A stretch of 64,000 nucleotides of DNA, taken from the NCBI RefSeq assembly GCF_016950255.1, contig NZ_JACGFN010000001.1, positions 2,108,001 to 2,172,000 of the forward strand, written 5' to 3'. This stretch comes from Pectobacterium brasiliense. Its GTDB lineage: Bacteria; Pseudomonadota; Gammaproteobacteria; Enterobacterales; Enterobacteriaceae. The notes below the pieces were generated by a model. It was not told the origin of the DNA. It worked only from the letters and a program-made list of their open reading frames with translations, and did not search any database. Of this stretch, positions 1 to 8,817 are shown piece after piece. Numbering within the stretch: position 1 is the stretch's first letter; each line of letters starts with the position of its first letter. A program made the position numbers and the translations under genes.

Positions 1-126
1 CTGCTGAATCGGGCGGCACAAGCCAGCCTACAGAGCATCAAACAGGTTCGAGCCTTTCCCGCCGACGCCTTTGCAGGACAAAACACAAAACGCTTTTTAG
101 CCACGTTCGATTATCAGGCGCAGTAG
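1..126 (+). CDS. TonB-family energy transducer, C-terminal end (partial)
   Basis: Frame 1 is open from the window edge to a TAG stop at 124-126 and gives 41 residues. The fragment (LNRAAQASLQSIKQ, then FP, then a final FLATFDYQAQ) has the layout of the last part of a TonB C-terminal domain: a helix with a conserved Ala pair, an FP turn and a closing beta strand. It stands 90 bp before a TonB-dependent receptor on the same strand and an ExbB-like gene follows, which supports the reading. Such a protein would carry proton-motive energy from the inner membrane to the receptor. The rest of the gene, and probably an exbD, should lie just outside the window. The call rests on a short fragment. Confidence 0.6.
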   Translation: MLNRAAQASLQSIKQVRAFPADAFAGQNTKRFLATFDYQAQ

Positions 127-216
127 TGTTCCGCACCTGAGCAAGAGAGTGAATCATCAAAAATAACGTCAACAACATGTTGATTAATAAACCACTGATA
201 ATAATGGAATTGTGAA

Positions 217-2457
217 ATGAAACCGTTCAAACTTTCTGGGGTATGTTTGTCCGTCGTCGGCGTATTACTGGCAGGATCCTCGCTGGCGGAAGAAGCAACA
301 AATGTCGGCACGATCAACGTACAGGGACAACCGCTCGGCGCAGGCTTAATGGTTCAAGAAGACAGCGCTAAATCGCGCTCGACCGTGACAAAAGACGCGC
401 TGGATAAGATGCCCGCAGCAGGCAACGCCATTGATAAACTGAAATACACCGCAGGCCTGAACGTCAGCAGCAACGACGCCAGCGGCTTAAGTGGCGTCAG
501 CTATACCATGCGCGGCATGAGTGCGGATCAGGTCGGCCTGTCATCCGACGGCATTCCCGTCAATGACTCCGGCGACTACGCCGTGTACCCGAACGGCATG
601 GGCGATCCGGAAAACCTGGAACAGATCTTCGTTACCCAAGGTTCATCAGAAATGGATGGCCCGCACATCGGTGCTAGCGGCGGCAATATCGGGCTGGTTT
701 CCCACCGTCCGGCGAAAGAATTTGGCGGCTTCGTTAAGCAAACGTTCGGCAGCAACAACCTCAGCAAGACCTTCGCACGTCTGGAAACCGGTCAACACAA
801 CGGCTTCAGCAGTTGGCTCTCCTACTCGTATACCGACTCCGACAAATGGCGCGGAGCAGGCTATTCCCGTGCCGATAAAGTCGAATGGAACGGCCTGTAT
901 GAACATGAAAATGGCCACAGCAGCAGCCTGATTGTGAAATACAATCAGCAAGATACCATCAACTACTCAACGTTGAGCAAACGGCAGTTCGAGCAAAACG
1001 GGCGTAAGATGGATTACGCCACGACGCCGGTTTACAACAGCCGTGGACAGATTTCCCAATACTACAAACTCAACCGCAATAACTTTGAAACGCTGAATGT
1101 CACGTTCACGCAGAAATTGCAGCTGCGCGATAATCTGGCGCTGACGTTACAGCCCTACTATTTCTCGACGAACGGCGGCAGCTTCGGCAGCGGAAATGCC
1201 AGCGTGTTATCTGCGACGTCAGACCGCGCGGGTAACTACGATCTCAGCAATCTGACCTCCAACACCTACTACCGTCCGTCATGGACGGAAACCTGGCGAC
1301 CGGGTATCACCACCAAGCTGAAATGGGATCTTAGCGACGAGCATAGCCTGGATATCGGCTATTGGTTCGAGCGTGCCCGCCAGCGTCAAACGCAGCCGTT
1401 TATTCCGATTAAGAGCGACGGCACGCCGGCTAACATCTCCGGCAAACCCGGCGACGCGGATCAGATCACCGACGCGAACGGGAAAGTGGTTCAAGGCCGT
1501 AACCAGTTTACCGTCACACCTGCCCACAAAATCTGGGTTCAGGACACCTGGTTCTTCTCTCCGGAATGGACATTCACCGGCGGTCTGGCCTATCAGCACG
1601 TAGAGCGTGACGGGACTAACCTCGGCAGCTTGTATAACGTCGCAGAGAAAAAGAACAAAAAGTACCACGAATTCCTGCCCAGCTTTAATGCAGCCTACCG
1701 CATCAATACCGAAAATCAGGTGTTCTATAACATCACGCGCAATATGCGTACCCCGCCCAACTACGTCTTGTACAACGTTGGCGATTCCATCAATACCAAA
1801 CCTGAGCTGAGCTGGAATCAGGAACTCGGCTGGCGCTTCCAGAATGAGGACATGCTGCTGAGCGCCTCGCTGTTCTTTATCCGCTTTACCGATCGTCAAA
1901 TCTCCAGCCGTAACGCCGATGGCGACTACGAAATGATCAACGCCGGGAAAGTAGAAAACAAAGGTCTGGAGTTGGAATGGAGCGGCAAACTGCCTCATAA
2001 CTTCAACTACTTTGCGGCTTACACCTATACAGACACCGAGCAGAAAAACAATCTCGCCACCAGCGGTAGCCAGCTTCCCACCACGGGCAAGCAGGTCGCC
2101 AACGCGCCGAAAAACATGCTCAACCTCGGACTGGGCTATGACGATGGCCTCTACTATGCCGGTGTAAATAGCCGCTATGTCGGATCGTTCTACGGCGACA
2201 TGACCAATGACGAGAAGATCGGTGGACGTACCGTTTTCGATCTCAGCGCCGGTGTCTATCTGCCAGTGGATAAGAAGATCGTGAAAAGCGCCACCTTACG
2301 CTTTTGCGTCAACAACCTGTTCGACAAAGAGTATCTCGACTCTGCACGTTCAGTGAGCTTCAACTCAAGATCGTATAACGGCGTATCGGCAGGCACACCG
2401 TTTTACAACGTCGGGGAAGAACGCACCTTCAGCGCCTCACTGGAAGCCACGTTCTAA
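217..2457 (+). CDS. TonB-dependent outer-membrane receptor
   Basis: A 746-residue protein with a Sec signal peptide (MKPFKLSG... cleaved near SLAEE), a TonB-box-like segment (TINVQG, about residues 32-37), a plug domain (about 50-165) and a beta barrel ending in a terminal Phe (LEATF), as outer-membrane barrels do. The barrel keeps the typical late motif NNLFDKEY near residue 708. It should import a substrate across the outer membrane using TonB energy. The substrate cannot be read from the sequence. The next genes are ExbB-like, phospholipase D-like and phytase-like, so an organophosphate product (phytate, a phosphodiester headgroup) is a reasonable guess; a siderophore cannot be excluded. 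The start ATG at 217 fits the signal peptide. Confidence 0.9.
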   Translation: MKPFKLSGVCLSVVGVLLAGSSLAEEATNVGTINVQGQPLGAGLMVQEDSAKSRSTVTKDALDKMPAAGNAIDKLKYTAGLNVSSNDASGLSGVSYTMRGMSADQVGLSSDGIPVNDSGDYAVYPNGMGDPENLEQIFVTQGSSEMDGPHIGASGGNIGLVSHRPAKEFGGFVKQTFGSNNLSKTFARLETGQHNGFSSWLSYSYTDSDKWRGAGYSRADKVEWNGLYEHENGHSSSLIVKYNQQDTINYSTLSKRQFEQNGRKMDYATTPVYNSRGQISQYYKLNRNNFETLNVTFTQKLQLRDNLALTLQPYYFSTNGGSFGSGNASVLSATSDRAGNYDLSNLTSNTYYRPSWTETWRPGITTKLKWDLSDEHSLDIGYWFERARQRQTQPFIPIKSDGTPANISGKPGDADQITDANGKVVQGRNQFTVTPAHKIWVQDTWFFSPEWTFTGGLAYQHVERDGTNLGSLYNVAEKKNKKYHEFLPSFNAAYRINTENQVFYNITRNMRTPPNYVLYNVGDSINTKPELSWNQELGWRFQNEDMLLSASLFFIRFTDRQISSRNADGDYEMINAGKVENKGLELEWSGKLPHNFNYFAAYTYTDTEQKNNLATSGSQLPTTGKQVANAPKNMLNLGLGYDDGLYYAGVNSRYVGSFYGDMTNDEKIGGRTVFDLSAGVYLPVDKKIVKSATLRFCVNNLFDKEYLDSARSVSFNSRSYNGVSAGTPFYNVGEERTFSASLEATF

Positions 2458-2542
2458 TCCAATAACGTCATACGCCAGCGCAGTTTCCGGCGCTGGCGCT
2501 CATCACAAACAACGCCCAACAAGGCAATAGAAGGATCAGGTC

Positions 2543-3226
2543 ATGAACGCCGATATGCTGCACGAGATTATTTTCTACGTCATGTACGCCTCACTGGTGA
2601 TCGCCCTGATGATCATCATCGAACGCAGTCTCTACTTTTCCTATACGCGTCGGCAGGCCAAACGGCTGGAACGCGCCCTGACAGCGGATATTCGCCACGT
2701 TCACGATCTGCCGGGCGCGCTGACCCAGCGCCCTAGTCTGCCCATCGCCGTCGTCACGCCCGTGCTGGCGCAGTCACATCAGGCAGAAAACCGCGATGCG
2801 CTTAACGACCTGATCGACGCACAATATCTGCAAAGTAAGCCGCAGCTGTCGCGTGGACTATGGATTCTGGAAACGGTCGTCACCGCAGCACCGTTACTGG
2901 GGCTGCTGGGTACCATCATGGGGATTATCGAAACCTTCAAAGCGCTGTCTGCCGCTGGCATCTCCGACCCAAGCCAGGTTTCTGCCGGAATGGGAACCGC
3001 GTTGTACGCGACCGGACTGGGGATCGCCATCGCGCTGGTTTGCCTGCTGGGCAATAATTTCCTACAAAGCCGAATGGAACACATCAATGAAATGCTGAAA
3101 GTCCTGCTGATTCGCGCCGGAATGCCGCATACTCGCCAGCAGAAAGCGGGCCCAGCTGTAGCGCACAATTCCATGACAGACAGTGCCGTGACAGACAAAG
3201 CAATGGCGGAGAAGCGCTATGCTTAA
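2543..3226 (+). CDS. MotA/TolQ/ExbB-family proton channel protein
   Basis: A 227-residue membrane protein with three predicted transmembrane segments: near residues 8-27, 110-132 (APLLGLLGTIMGIIETF, the ExbB/TolQ pore signature) and 145-168. ExbB pentamers, with ExbD, convert proton flow into movement of TonB. Its place directly after the receptor and not beside an exbD is unusual; the partner ExbD may lie upstream with the tonB-like gene. The ATG follows AGGATCAGGTC, a good ribosome site. The stop overlaps the start of the next gene by 8 bp, so the two are translationally coupled and in one operon. Confidence 0.87.
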   Translation: MNADMLHEIIFYVMYASLVIALMIIIERSLYFSYTRRQAKRLERALTADIRHVHDLPGALTQRPSLPIAVVTPVLAQSHQAENRDALNDLIDAQYLQSKPQLSRGLWILETVVTAAPLLGLLGTIMGIIETFKALSAAGISDPSQVSAGMGTALYATGLGIAIALVCLLGNNFLQSRMEHINEMLKVLLIRAGMPHTRQQKAGPAVAHNSMTDSAVTDKAMAEKRYA

Positions 3227-4559
3227 TCGTGGTGGCTTCACGAGTTCGGGGCGACGCTGGAAGCATTACATCAACACACTGCTGACAGGAGGCGTATTGT
3301 TTATTGTGAGTACGTCAGCCTATGCGGACGCCAGCGCGAGCGGCTATCGCATTCCCGGCTATGAATTAGTGTACGACGCCCCGGTGGAAACCACGCTGAC
3401 CGTCCCCGATCTACGCCCCAGCGATGCGGTGTGGATATCGCTGTTTGATCATGCCCAACACACCATTGAGTTGGGTCAATTCTATGTCGCGAATCAGGCG
3501 GGAACGCGCTTTGATAACGTCTTACAGCATCTGCGTGCCGCCGGAGAACGCGGCGTACGAATCCGCCTGCTGCTTGAAGAAAAAGGGCTAAAAATTTCCA
3601 CGCAGGACACGCTGGAGCAGCTCAAAACGATTCCGAATCTGGAACTGCGCGTGATTCCTTTTGAACGCCTGAGCGGCGGTATTGTGCATGCCAAATACCT
3701 GCTGGTTGATGGCAAACAGGCTTACATGGGTAGCCAGAATCTTGACTGGCGAGCGCTGGAGCACATTCACGAAACGGGATTATTGATCGACGATCCCCGT
3801 GTGGTGACTCAGATTAGCGCTATTTTTGAACAAGACTGGCAGGCACAGGCGCGACTGACCCAAGGCGAAACCGTTGCGCCGCTGCCCGCCACAACGCAAC
3901 CCGCTGACCGCTCCGGCAACTATCTGGTTGCCAGCCCCAAAGCGTTTAATCCCGCTGGCGTGATAGATTCCGAAGAAGAACTTCCCCGCCTGTTGGCCGA
4001 AGCCCAGCAGTTGGTTCGCATTCAGGTGATGGATTACGTCCCGCTCTCCTACGGCCCGGATAAAACGCGCCCGTACTACGCGGTGATCGATAACGCGATT
4101 CGCACCGCCGCCGCACGCGGCGTCCAGATCGAGCTGATGGTGTCCGAATGGAGCACCAAAATGCCGAATATCGCCTATCTGAAAAGCCTGGCATTGCTAC
4201 CCAACATCCAGATAAAAACGGTGTCTATACCGCAAGCCAGCGGCGGCTTCATTCCTTTTGCTCGCGTGATTCACAGTAAGATCATGACCATCGACGGCAA
4301 GAAAGCCTGGATCGGCACCAGCAACTGGAGCGGCGGCTATCTGGATAACTCGCGCAATCTGGAGATGGTGATTCAGAACCCAGCGATGGCACAGCGGGTA
4401 GACATGCTTTATACACAACTGTGGAACAGCGAGTACGCGCATCCTCTGCGCATTGATTATGATTACCCGCGGCCCGATCCGGGTGGCATGAAAGAGAAAG
4501 AGAAAGAGAAGGAAAACAGCCCTTCGTCCACGATAGTCGGTACGGTCAACGCACCGTAG
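3219..4559 (+). CDS. Exported phospholipase D-like phosphodiesterase
   Basis: A 446-residue protein with two HKD motifs typical of the phospholipase D superfamily: HAKYLLVDG...GSQN starting at residue 157 and HSKIMTIDG...GTSN at about 352. Both His, Lys and Asp sets are intact, so the protein should be catalytic. An N-terminal hydrophobic stretch (LLTGGVLFIVSTSAYA) looks like a signal peptide, placing the enzyme in the periplasm or outside. Family members cleave phosphodiester bonds in phospholipids, cardiolipin or nucleic acid. It overlaps the ExbB-like gene by 8 bp. The C-terminus has a charged KEKEKEKE run (near residues 426-433). A role in releasing a substrate for the neighbouring receptor is inference. 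Confidence 0.85.
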   Translation: MLNRGGFTSSGRRWKHYINTLLTGGVLFIVSTSAYADASASGYRIPGYELVYDAPVETTLTVPDLRPSDAVWISLFDHAQHTIELGQFYVANQAGTRFDNVLQHLRAAGERGVRIRLLLEEKGLKISTQDTLEQLKTIPNLELRVIPFERLSGGIVHAKYLLVDGKQAYMGSQNLDWRALEHIHETGLLIDDPRVVTQISAIFEQDWQAQARLTQGETVAPLPATTQPADRSGNYLVASPKAFNPAGVIDSEEELPRLLAEAQQLVRIQVMDYVPLSYGPDKTRPYYAVIDNAIRTAAARGVQIELMVSEWSTKMPNIAYLKSLALLPNIQIKTVSIPQASGGFIPFARVIHSKIMTIDGKKAWIGTSNWSGGYLDNSRNLEMVIQNPAMAQRVDMLYTQLWNSEYAHPLRIDYDYPRPDPGGMKEKEKEKENSPSSTIVGTVNAP

Positions 4560-4592
4560 CCACCACCAGAATGACATTTGATGGGGAATAGC

Positions 4593-5954
4593 ATGAAACA
4601 TACGTTGTTAGCACTGCTGGTTGCCGGATTTTTGCCGTTCAGCGTTCAGGCCGCAGGAGAAAAAGTGACGCGCTATGTCGTCACCTTCCCAGCCAGCGAA
4701 CGCGTTGCGTATCAGGGCAAATTCGCCCAGAACTTCCCCAACGGCCTGCCTGTCGGTATTGGTTCCGGTCTCTATTTCACCGGCAAACAGGGCGACGATC
4801 TGATGTTCACCACCGTCACCGATCGCGGCCCAAATGCCGATGCGCCGCTGGTCGGCGAGAAAGAAGCCAAGATCTTCGCCAGTCCTGACTACGCACCGCT
4901 GATGATGGATATTCGGGTCAGCGCGAAAGCCGCCGAGGCGATCAACGCCCGTCCACTGCACGATGCCGAGGGCAATATCACCGGCCTGCCACTGCCCGCG
5001 GACATTATCGGCACCACCAACGAAGTGGCGCTGAACGATGCACTGCAACCGCTCAGCACCAGCCAGCGCGGTCTGGACACCGAAGGGATTACGCCGGACG
5101 GCAAAGGCGGCTTCTGGCTGTGTGACGAATACGGTCCGTTCCTGATTCACGTTGATGCCAGCGGGAAAATCCTGCAAAAATTCGGGCCAACGCCTGCGGG
5201 CAGCGAGCATTCGGTCGCCAGCGGTTTACCGAATATCATCAAGTGGCGTCAGCCGAATCGGGGTTTTGAAGGGCTGACCCGCCTGCCGGACGGCACGATC
5301 GTCATGGCCGTGCAAAGCACGCTGGATATCGACGGCAAAAGCAAAAACAAAGCGCAGTTTACACGTCTGGTGATGTTTAACCCGGAAACCAAAACCAGCC
5401 GCATGGTGGGCTACCCCATCAACATCGACAGCTATAAGAAAGCGAAGGATGCCAAGATCGGCGATATCGTCGCGCTGGATAATCAGCGTATTTTACTGGT
5501 CGAGCAAGGCGCGGATAAAGACAAGCAAATGCAGAACCGCATCTATCTGGTCGATCTCAGCAAGGCAAGTGACCTGACGCCGTTCGATGCCGATGGCAAA
5601 TCGCCGGAGTTTGACGATCTCGCCCAGTTGGAAAAACGCGGCATTACGCTGGCGAGTAAGCAGGAGCTGGTGGATCTACGTAAGCTCGGCTGGCAGCAGG
5701 AGAAAGTGGAAGGTCTGGCGCTGGTCGATAAGCAAACGCTGGCTGTCATTAACGACAACGATTTTGGCCTGCAATCCGTGCTGCAATCCCCGGTGAAAGC
5801 GAAAGATAAGGCGGACGACTATCAGGTTACTGCCGATGGTAAACTGACGCGAGATGGCAAAGCGGTCGAGACGACGTTAGCCATCAAACCGTTAGAGAAG
5901 CCAGAAGCCGATAACGAACTGTGGGTGATTACTCTGCCGCAGCCGCTCAGGTAG
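4593..5954 (+). CDS. Exported phytase-like esterase domain protein
   Basis: From the ATG at 4593 the product is 453 residues and begins with a clear Sec signal peptide (MKHTLLALLVAGFLPFSVQA). Upstream in-frame TTG 4578 and ATG 4581 would add residues before the signal and are less likely. The mature part matches the 'esterase-like activity of phytase' family: GLDTEGITPDG, WLCDEYGPF and GFEGLTRLPDG are typical beta-propeller motifs. Some members release phosphate from phosphate esters, but many are untested. It lies 33 bp after the phospholipase D-like gene and ends the operon; a hairpin follows. With the phosphodiesterase it suggests a two-step attack on an organophosphate outside the cytoplasm. 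Confidence 0.82.
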   Translation: MKHTLLALLVAGFLPFSVQAAGEKVTRYVVTFPASERVAYQGKFAQNFPNGLPVGIGSGLYFTGKQGDDLMFTTVTDRGPNADAPLVGEKEAKIFASPDYAPLMMDIRVSAKAAEAINARPLHDAEGNITGLPLPADIIGTTNEVALNDALQPLSTSQRGLDTEGITPDGKGGFWLCDEYGPFLIHVDASGKILQKFGPTPAGSEHSVASGLPNIIKWRQPNRGFEGLTRLPDGTIVMAVQSTLDIDGKSKNKAQFTRLVMFNPETKTSRMVGYPINIDSYKKAKDAKIGDIVALDNQRILLVEQGADKDKQMQNRIYLVDLSKASDLTPFDADGKSPEFDDLAQLEKRGITLASKQELVDLRKLGWQQEKVEGLALVDKQTLAVINDNDFGLQSVLQSPVKAKDKADDYQVTADGKLTRDGKAVETTLAIKPLEKPEADNELWVITLPQPLR

Positions 5955-5966
5955 TCTTCTGTGAAA

Positions 5967-5993
5967 TGGCTTCCACCGGAGACGGGGAAGCCA
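5967..5993. terminator. Hairpin between convergent genes
   Basis: Arms TGGCTTCC (5967-5974) and GGAAGCCA (5986-5993) pair perfectly around an 11-nt loop. It lies between the end of the phytase-like gene and the end of rspR. There is no strong T run on either side, so termination is likely but not certain. Confidence 0.45.
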
Positions 5994-6020
5994 CTATTCA
6001 ACACACTCAAATCAACGCGT

Positions 6021-6707
6021 TCAGGCGTGCTCGAACCAGTCGCTATTCTGTTGCGCAATCGGCGTGATCGAATAGATCATTTCCTGCAAATGCTCACGAA
6101 TCGCTTTTTCGGCAGCATCAGGATCGCGCGCTTTCAGGGCGCTAAAAATCAGGTAGTGCTGTTGGATCAGGCTGGGCGGTGGTGAAACCTGGCTCAGGCT
6201 GAGAAAACGTACGCGATCCATCGTCGCTTTAATCGACTCGATGGTTTCCCACGCCAGCGGACAGTTGGCAATCTGCGTCAGCAACTGATGGAAGCTGTCA
6301 TCAAGGCTGAGAAACTCGCGTACCTGATCATTCTGCGCAGCCAGTTCCTGACGGCGTAAGTTGTGCTCCAGCGTCAGCAACTGTTCTTCTGTCACCATTT
6401 CTGCCGCCCGGCGCGCAATCGCACACTCCAGAGCCTGGCGGATAAAGCGGGCATCTGCCACGCGCTGCTCGGAGATCTTCATCACAAACGTGCCGCGCTG
6501 CGGCAGGATCTGCACCAGTCCGGCCTCTGCCAGCTTGATAAAAGCCTCTCTGACCGGCTGGCGGGAAACGTCAAAACGCACAGAAATTTCTTTTTCAGAC
6601 AGCAGCTTACCCGGCGGAATATTGCATTCCACAATGTCTTTGCGCAGTACGCGATAAATTTGCTGGTTGACTGGTTCGTTGTTGTTGATCTGAAAAGAGG
6701 TGTCCAT
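6021..6707 (-). CDS. rspR: GntR-family (FCD) transcriptional regulator RspR/YdfH
   Basis: A 228-residue regulator with an N-terminal winged helix of the GntR family ([35 protein letters not shown]) and an FCD effector domain ([15 protein letters not shown]-like). The sequence closely matches what I recall of E. coli YdfH (RspR), a repressor of rspAB, from QPVNQQIYR through to the terminal QNSDWF. Here it lies about 10 kb from rspA, beyond a TRAP transporter operon. FCD regulators usually bind a short palindrome and release it on binding a sugar acid or its product. I infer that it controls both operons that share the 80-bp promoter described at 11221 and 17006. Confidence 0.88.
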   Translation of the reverse strand: MDTSFQINNNEPVNQQIYRVLRKDIVECNIPPGKLLSEKEISVRFDVSRQPVREAFIKLAEAGLVQILPQRGTFVMKISEQRVADARFIRQALECAIARRAAEMVTEEQLLTLEHNLRRQELAAQNDQVREFLSLDDSFHQLLTQIANCPLAWETIESIKATMDRVRFLSLSQVSPPPSLIQQHYLIFSALKARDPDAAEKAIREHLQEMIYSITPIAQQNSDWFEHA

Positions 6708-6757
6708 GCCGTTGTGCTTACCCGAGAAATTTACCGTTTATGATACATGTTAATTAG

Positions 6758-6855
6758 GGACTATACCCGCCATACTTGTCTGTCATACCTCAAACTGCAC
6801 GTTTGTTCGCTTACCTTACGCCCCAGCCACTCACATGAGTCAGTGGCTGGGGATA
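6758..6855. repeat. Intergenic palindromic repeat with long hairpin
   Basis: Starts with TATACCCGCCATACTTG and ends with a perfect hairpin: CCCCAGCCACT (6821-6831), 10-nt loop, AGTGGCTGGGG (6842-6852). The layout (TATACCC, CATACTTCAAG-like, TGCA, then a CCCCAG hairpin) is that of a small non-coding repeat common between genes in Pectobacterium, Serratia and relatives. Related pieces occur at 13063 and 49196. It lies between rspR and the TRAP operon. Confidence 0.55.
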
Positions 6856-6993
6856 ATGAGGAACAGAATATCTTTCACAGGAGACCCGCAGCCGGACGTT
6901 TCCAAAGAGCATATCGTTCAGTTGCCGACTGTATTCGACTGGTTTAGATGCCTATCCTCTATTTCAAAAATACATAATTAAACGACTATCACA

Positions 6994-8277
6994 CTACGGC
7001 ATGAGTAAATTAGGCAAGAACATTACCGTTTGCGGAAATAAAAAGAGAACCGCGACGAAAATGAGGAATGCCAATAAATACGGCACTGAAGTTTTCATAA
7101 AATGTACGGTGTCACATTTTAAAATACCACAGACCGTATACATACAAATACCAACCGGCGGTGTATTCGCTCCCAACAACGTTAAGGTAATAAACATAAT
7201 GCCGAAATGAATAGGGTCATAGCCTATTTCTGTCACGATGGGCAGTAATATTGGCGTCAACAGCAATACCAGAGGACTCGCATCCAAAACCATCCCAATA
7301 ATGAGTACCAAGGCAAAAATCAGTAGCATGATACCAGTAGGGCTTTCTGTAAAATCGGTAATGATTTCAGTCATTGCCTGAGGCAATTGATCCAATACGC
7401 TGATATGTCCCAGAATAAAGGCAGCCATAACCAAAAGCATGACAATACCCAGATCGCTTAGCGTTTCAGTCAATGTCTCAAGCATTCCTTGCCACGTGAG
7501 TTCCTTATAAACCAGACCACCAATAATAATGGCGTAGAGAACGATAAATGCCCCCGCTTCTGAAGTAGTAAACAACCCTAAACGAATCACTACGATGAGA
7601 ATGACTGGGAACATCAACGCCCAAAAGCCGCGACGAAAACTAACCACAACCTCTTTGAACGTCGGCTTTGACAACGTTTCTGGTGGGATTTTCATACGAC
7701 GAGCCATGATGTAATTCGTTATCATCAGGGTTATCGTCAGTAAAAAACCGGGAATAATGCCAGCGAGGAATAATTTACCGATAGAGACATTGCCCACAAA
7801 TCCAAACAAAATTAACAAGATGCTTGGAGGTAATGTAGCCGTGATCAATGATGCAAAAGCGATAACGACAGCCGTGTAAGCCCGTGGGTAGCCCCTCTCA
7901 ATCATAGAGAAACCGAGCATACGTGACTGCATTGACGCATCAGCGACTGCTGAACCCGCAACGCCCCCCATAAGCATCGCGAGTAATACGTTAATTTGCG
8001 CTAACCCTCCGATCATCCAGCCAGTCAGTAAACGCGCAAAATCCAATAAACGCTCTGTAATGCCTGTTCGCGTCAGTAAATTTCCAACCAAGATAAACAA
8101 AGGGACAGCAATCATCGGAAATGACTGTGTCGGCGCGGCAAACTTTTGAAAAGCGATACCAAGAGGGAGAAAATCAGACGTGAAGAAATAGGCCAGGCTT
8201 GATATGGCAATGACAAATCCTACCGGCATGCCCATCAGCATGAAAACGACGAATAATACACCGGTCAACCATATCAT
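6994..8277 (-). CDS. TRAP transporter large permease (DctM/YiaN type)
   Basis: A 427-residue very hydrophobic protein with about 12 membrane segments, beginning MIWLTGVLFVVFMLMGMPVG and carrying the DctM motifs ILVGNLLTRTG, GGVAGSAVADA and LVLLLTPILLP. It is the transport subunit of a TRAP system that uses a sodium or proton gradient to move organic acids caught by the periplasmic binding protein. Its start overlaps the end of the small permease by 4 bp (ATGA). The group resembles E. coli YiaMNO, which takes up 2,3-diketo-L-gulonate, although gene order differs (here binding protein, small, large). Confidence 0.9.
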   Translation of the reverse strand: MIWLTGVLFVVFMLMGMPVGFVIAISSLAYFFTSDFLPLGIAFQKFAAPTQSFPMIAVPLFILVGNLLTRTGITERLLDFARLLTGWMIGGLAQINVLLAMLMGGVAGSAVADASMQSRMLGFSMIERGYPRAYTAVVIAFASLITATLPPSILLILFGFVGNVSIGKLFLAGIIPGFLLTITLMITNYIMARRMKIPPETLSKPTFKEVVVSFRRGFWALMFPVILIVVIRLGLFTTSEAGAFIVLYAIIIGGLVYKELTWQGMLETLTETLSDLGIVMLLVMAAFILGHISVLDQLPQAMTEIITDFTESPTGIMLLIFALVLIIGMVLDASPLVLLLTPILLPIVTEIGYDPIHFGIMFITLTLLGANTPPVGICMYTVCGILKCDTVHFMKTSVPYLLAFLIFVAVLFLFPQTVMFLPNLLMP

Positions 8278-8753
8278 GGTAAATCCCCTCTAATAGATAA
8301 TGCTCGACGGGTATTAACTTTATCAATCAGTTGCTCAACACAGGTCAATATCATTAGCAAACACCCTGTCGGAACTGCCGCGCTTAAAAAAACATGATTT
8401 AATTCTGAAATGGGTAATACATGTGCTCGTGTATCCCAGGTAAAAAGATATCCAGAGTAAGTTCCAAAACCAAGAAATAAGATAATCAAAATTCTATTAA
8501 TATAATCTATCCCAGTTTGGATTGTCTCAGGTAACCGCTTAGATAAAAAATCAATTCCCATATTACGTTGATTGGCTTGAGCATAATGGATAGAGAACAT
8601 ACTTACCCAAGCGAATAAAACCATTGATATCTCTATAGACCATATCAGTGGATACCCCACTGCTCGTCCAATAGCCGCGACCAGAATAAGTATCACCATG
8701 ATGATAAACATAATCTTTGCAATGGCTATTTCTATTTTAATCAGTGTTTTCAT
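8274..8753 (-). CDS. TRAP transporter small permease (DctQ/YiaM type)
   Basis: From the ATG at 8753 (after GAGATATTTCAG) the product is 159 residues with four membrane segments, the size and form of DctQ. The motif FAWVSMFSIHYAQANQRNMG is typical of the family, which supports and stabilises the large permease. An upstream TTG would add six residues and is less likely. It lies between the binding protein gene (65 bp gap with a hairpin) and the large permease (4-bp overlap). Confidence 0.86.
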   Translation of the reverse strand: MKTLIKIEIAIAKIMFIIMVILILVAAIGRAVGYPLIWSIEISMVLFAWVSMFSIHYAQANQRNMGIDFLSKRLPETIQTGIDYINRILIILFLGFGTYSGYLFTWDTRAHVLPISELNHVFLSAAVPTGCLLMILTCVEQLIDKVNTRRALSIRGDLP

Positions 8754-8773
8754 CTGAAATATCTCACACAACG

Positions 8774-8792
8774 TCCCGCCGAAAAGGCGGGA
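8774..8792. terminator. Intercistronic hairpin in TRAP operon
   Basis: TCCCGCC (8774-8780), GAAAA-type loop, GGCGGGA (8786-8792), lying between the binding-protein gene and the permease genes. No T run follows, so it more likely protects the upstream mRNA or attenuates than fully ends transcription. That would give more binding protein than permease, as is usual. Confidence 0.5.
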
Positions 8793-8817
8793 TCGGCACA
8801 GAGGTAATCAAGCTAAT

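Noticed and set aside
1279..1998. A 239-residue open frame antisense to the TonB-dependent receptor
   Set aside because: It is the antisense shadow of a strongly coding gene, without start signals or domain likeness.
6769..6786. ATACTTGT-containing site upstream of rspR as an RspR autoregulatory operator
   Set aside because: The same bases belong to the CATACTT part of the intergenic palindromic repeat at 6758, so the match to the operator candidates at 11221 and 17006 may be accidental.
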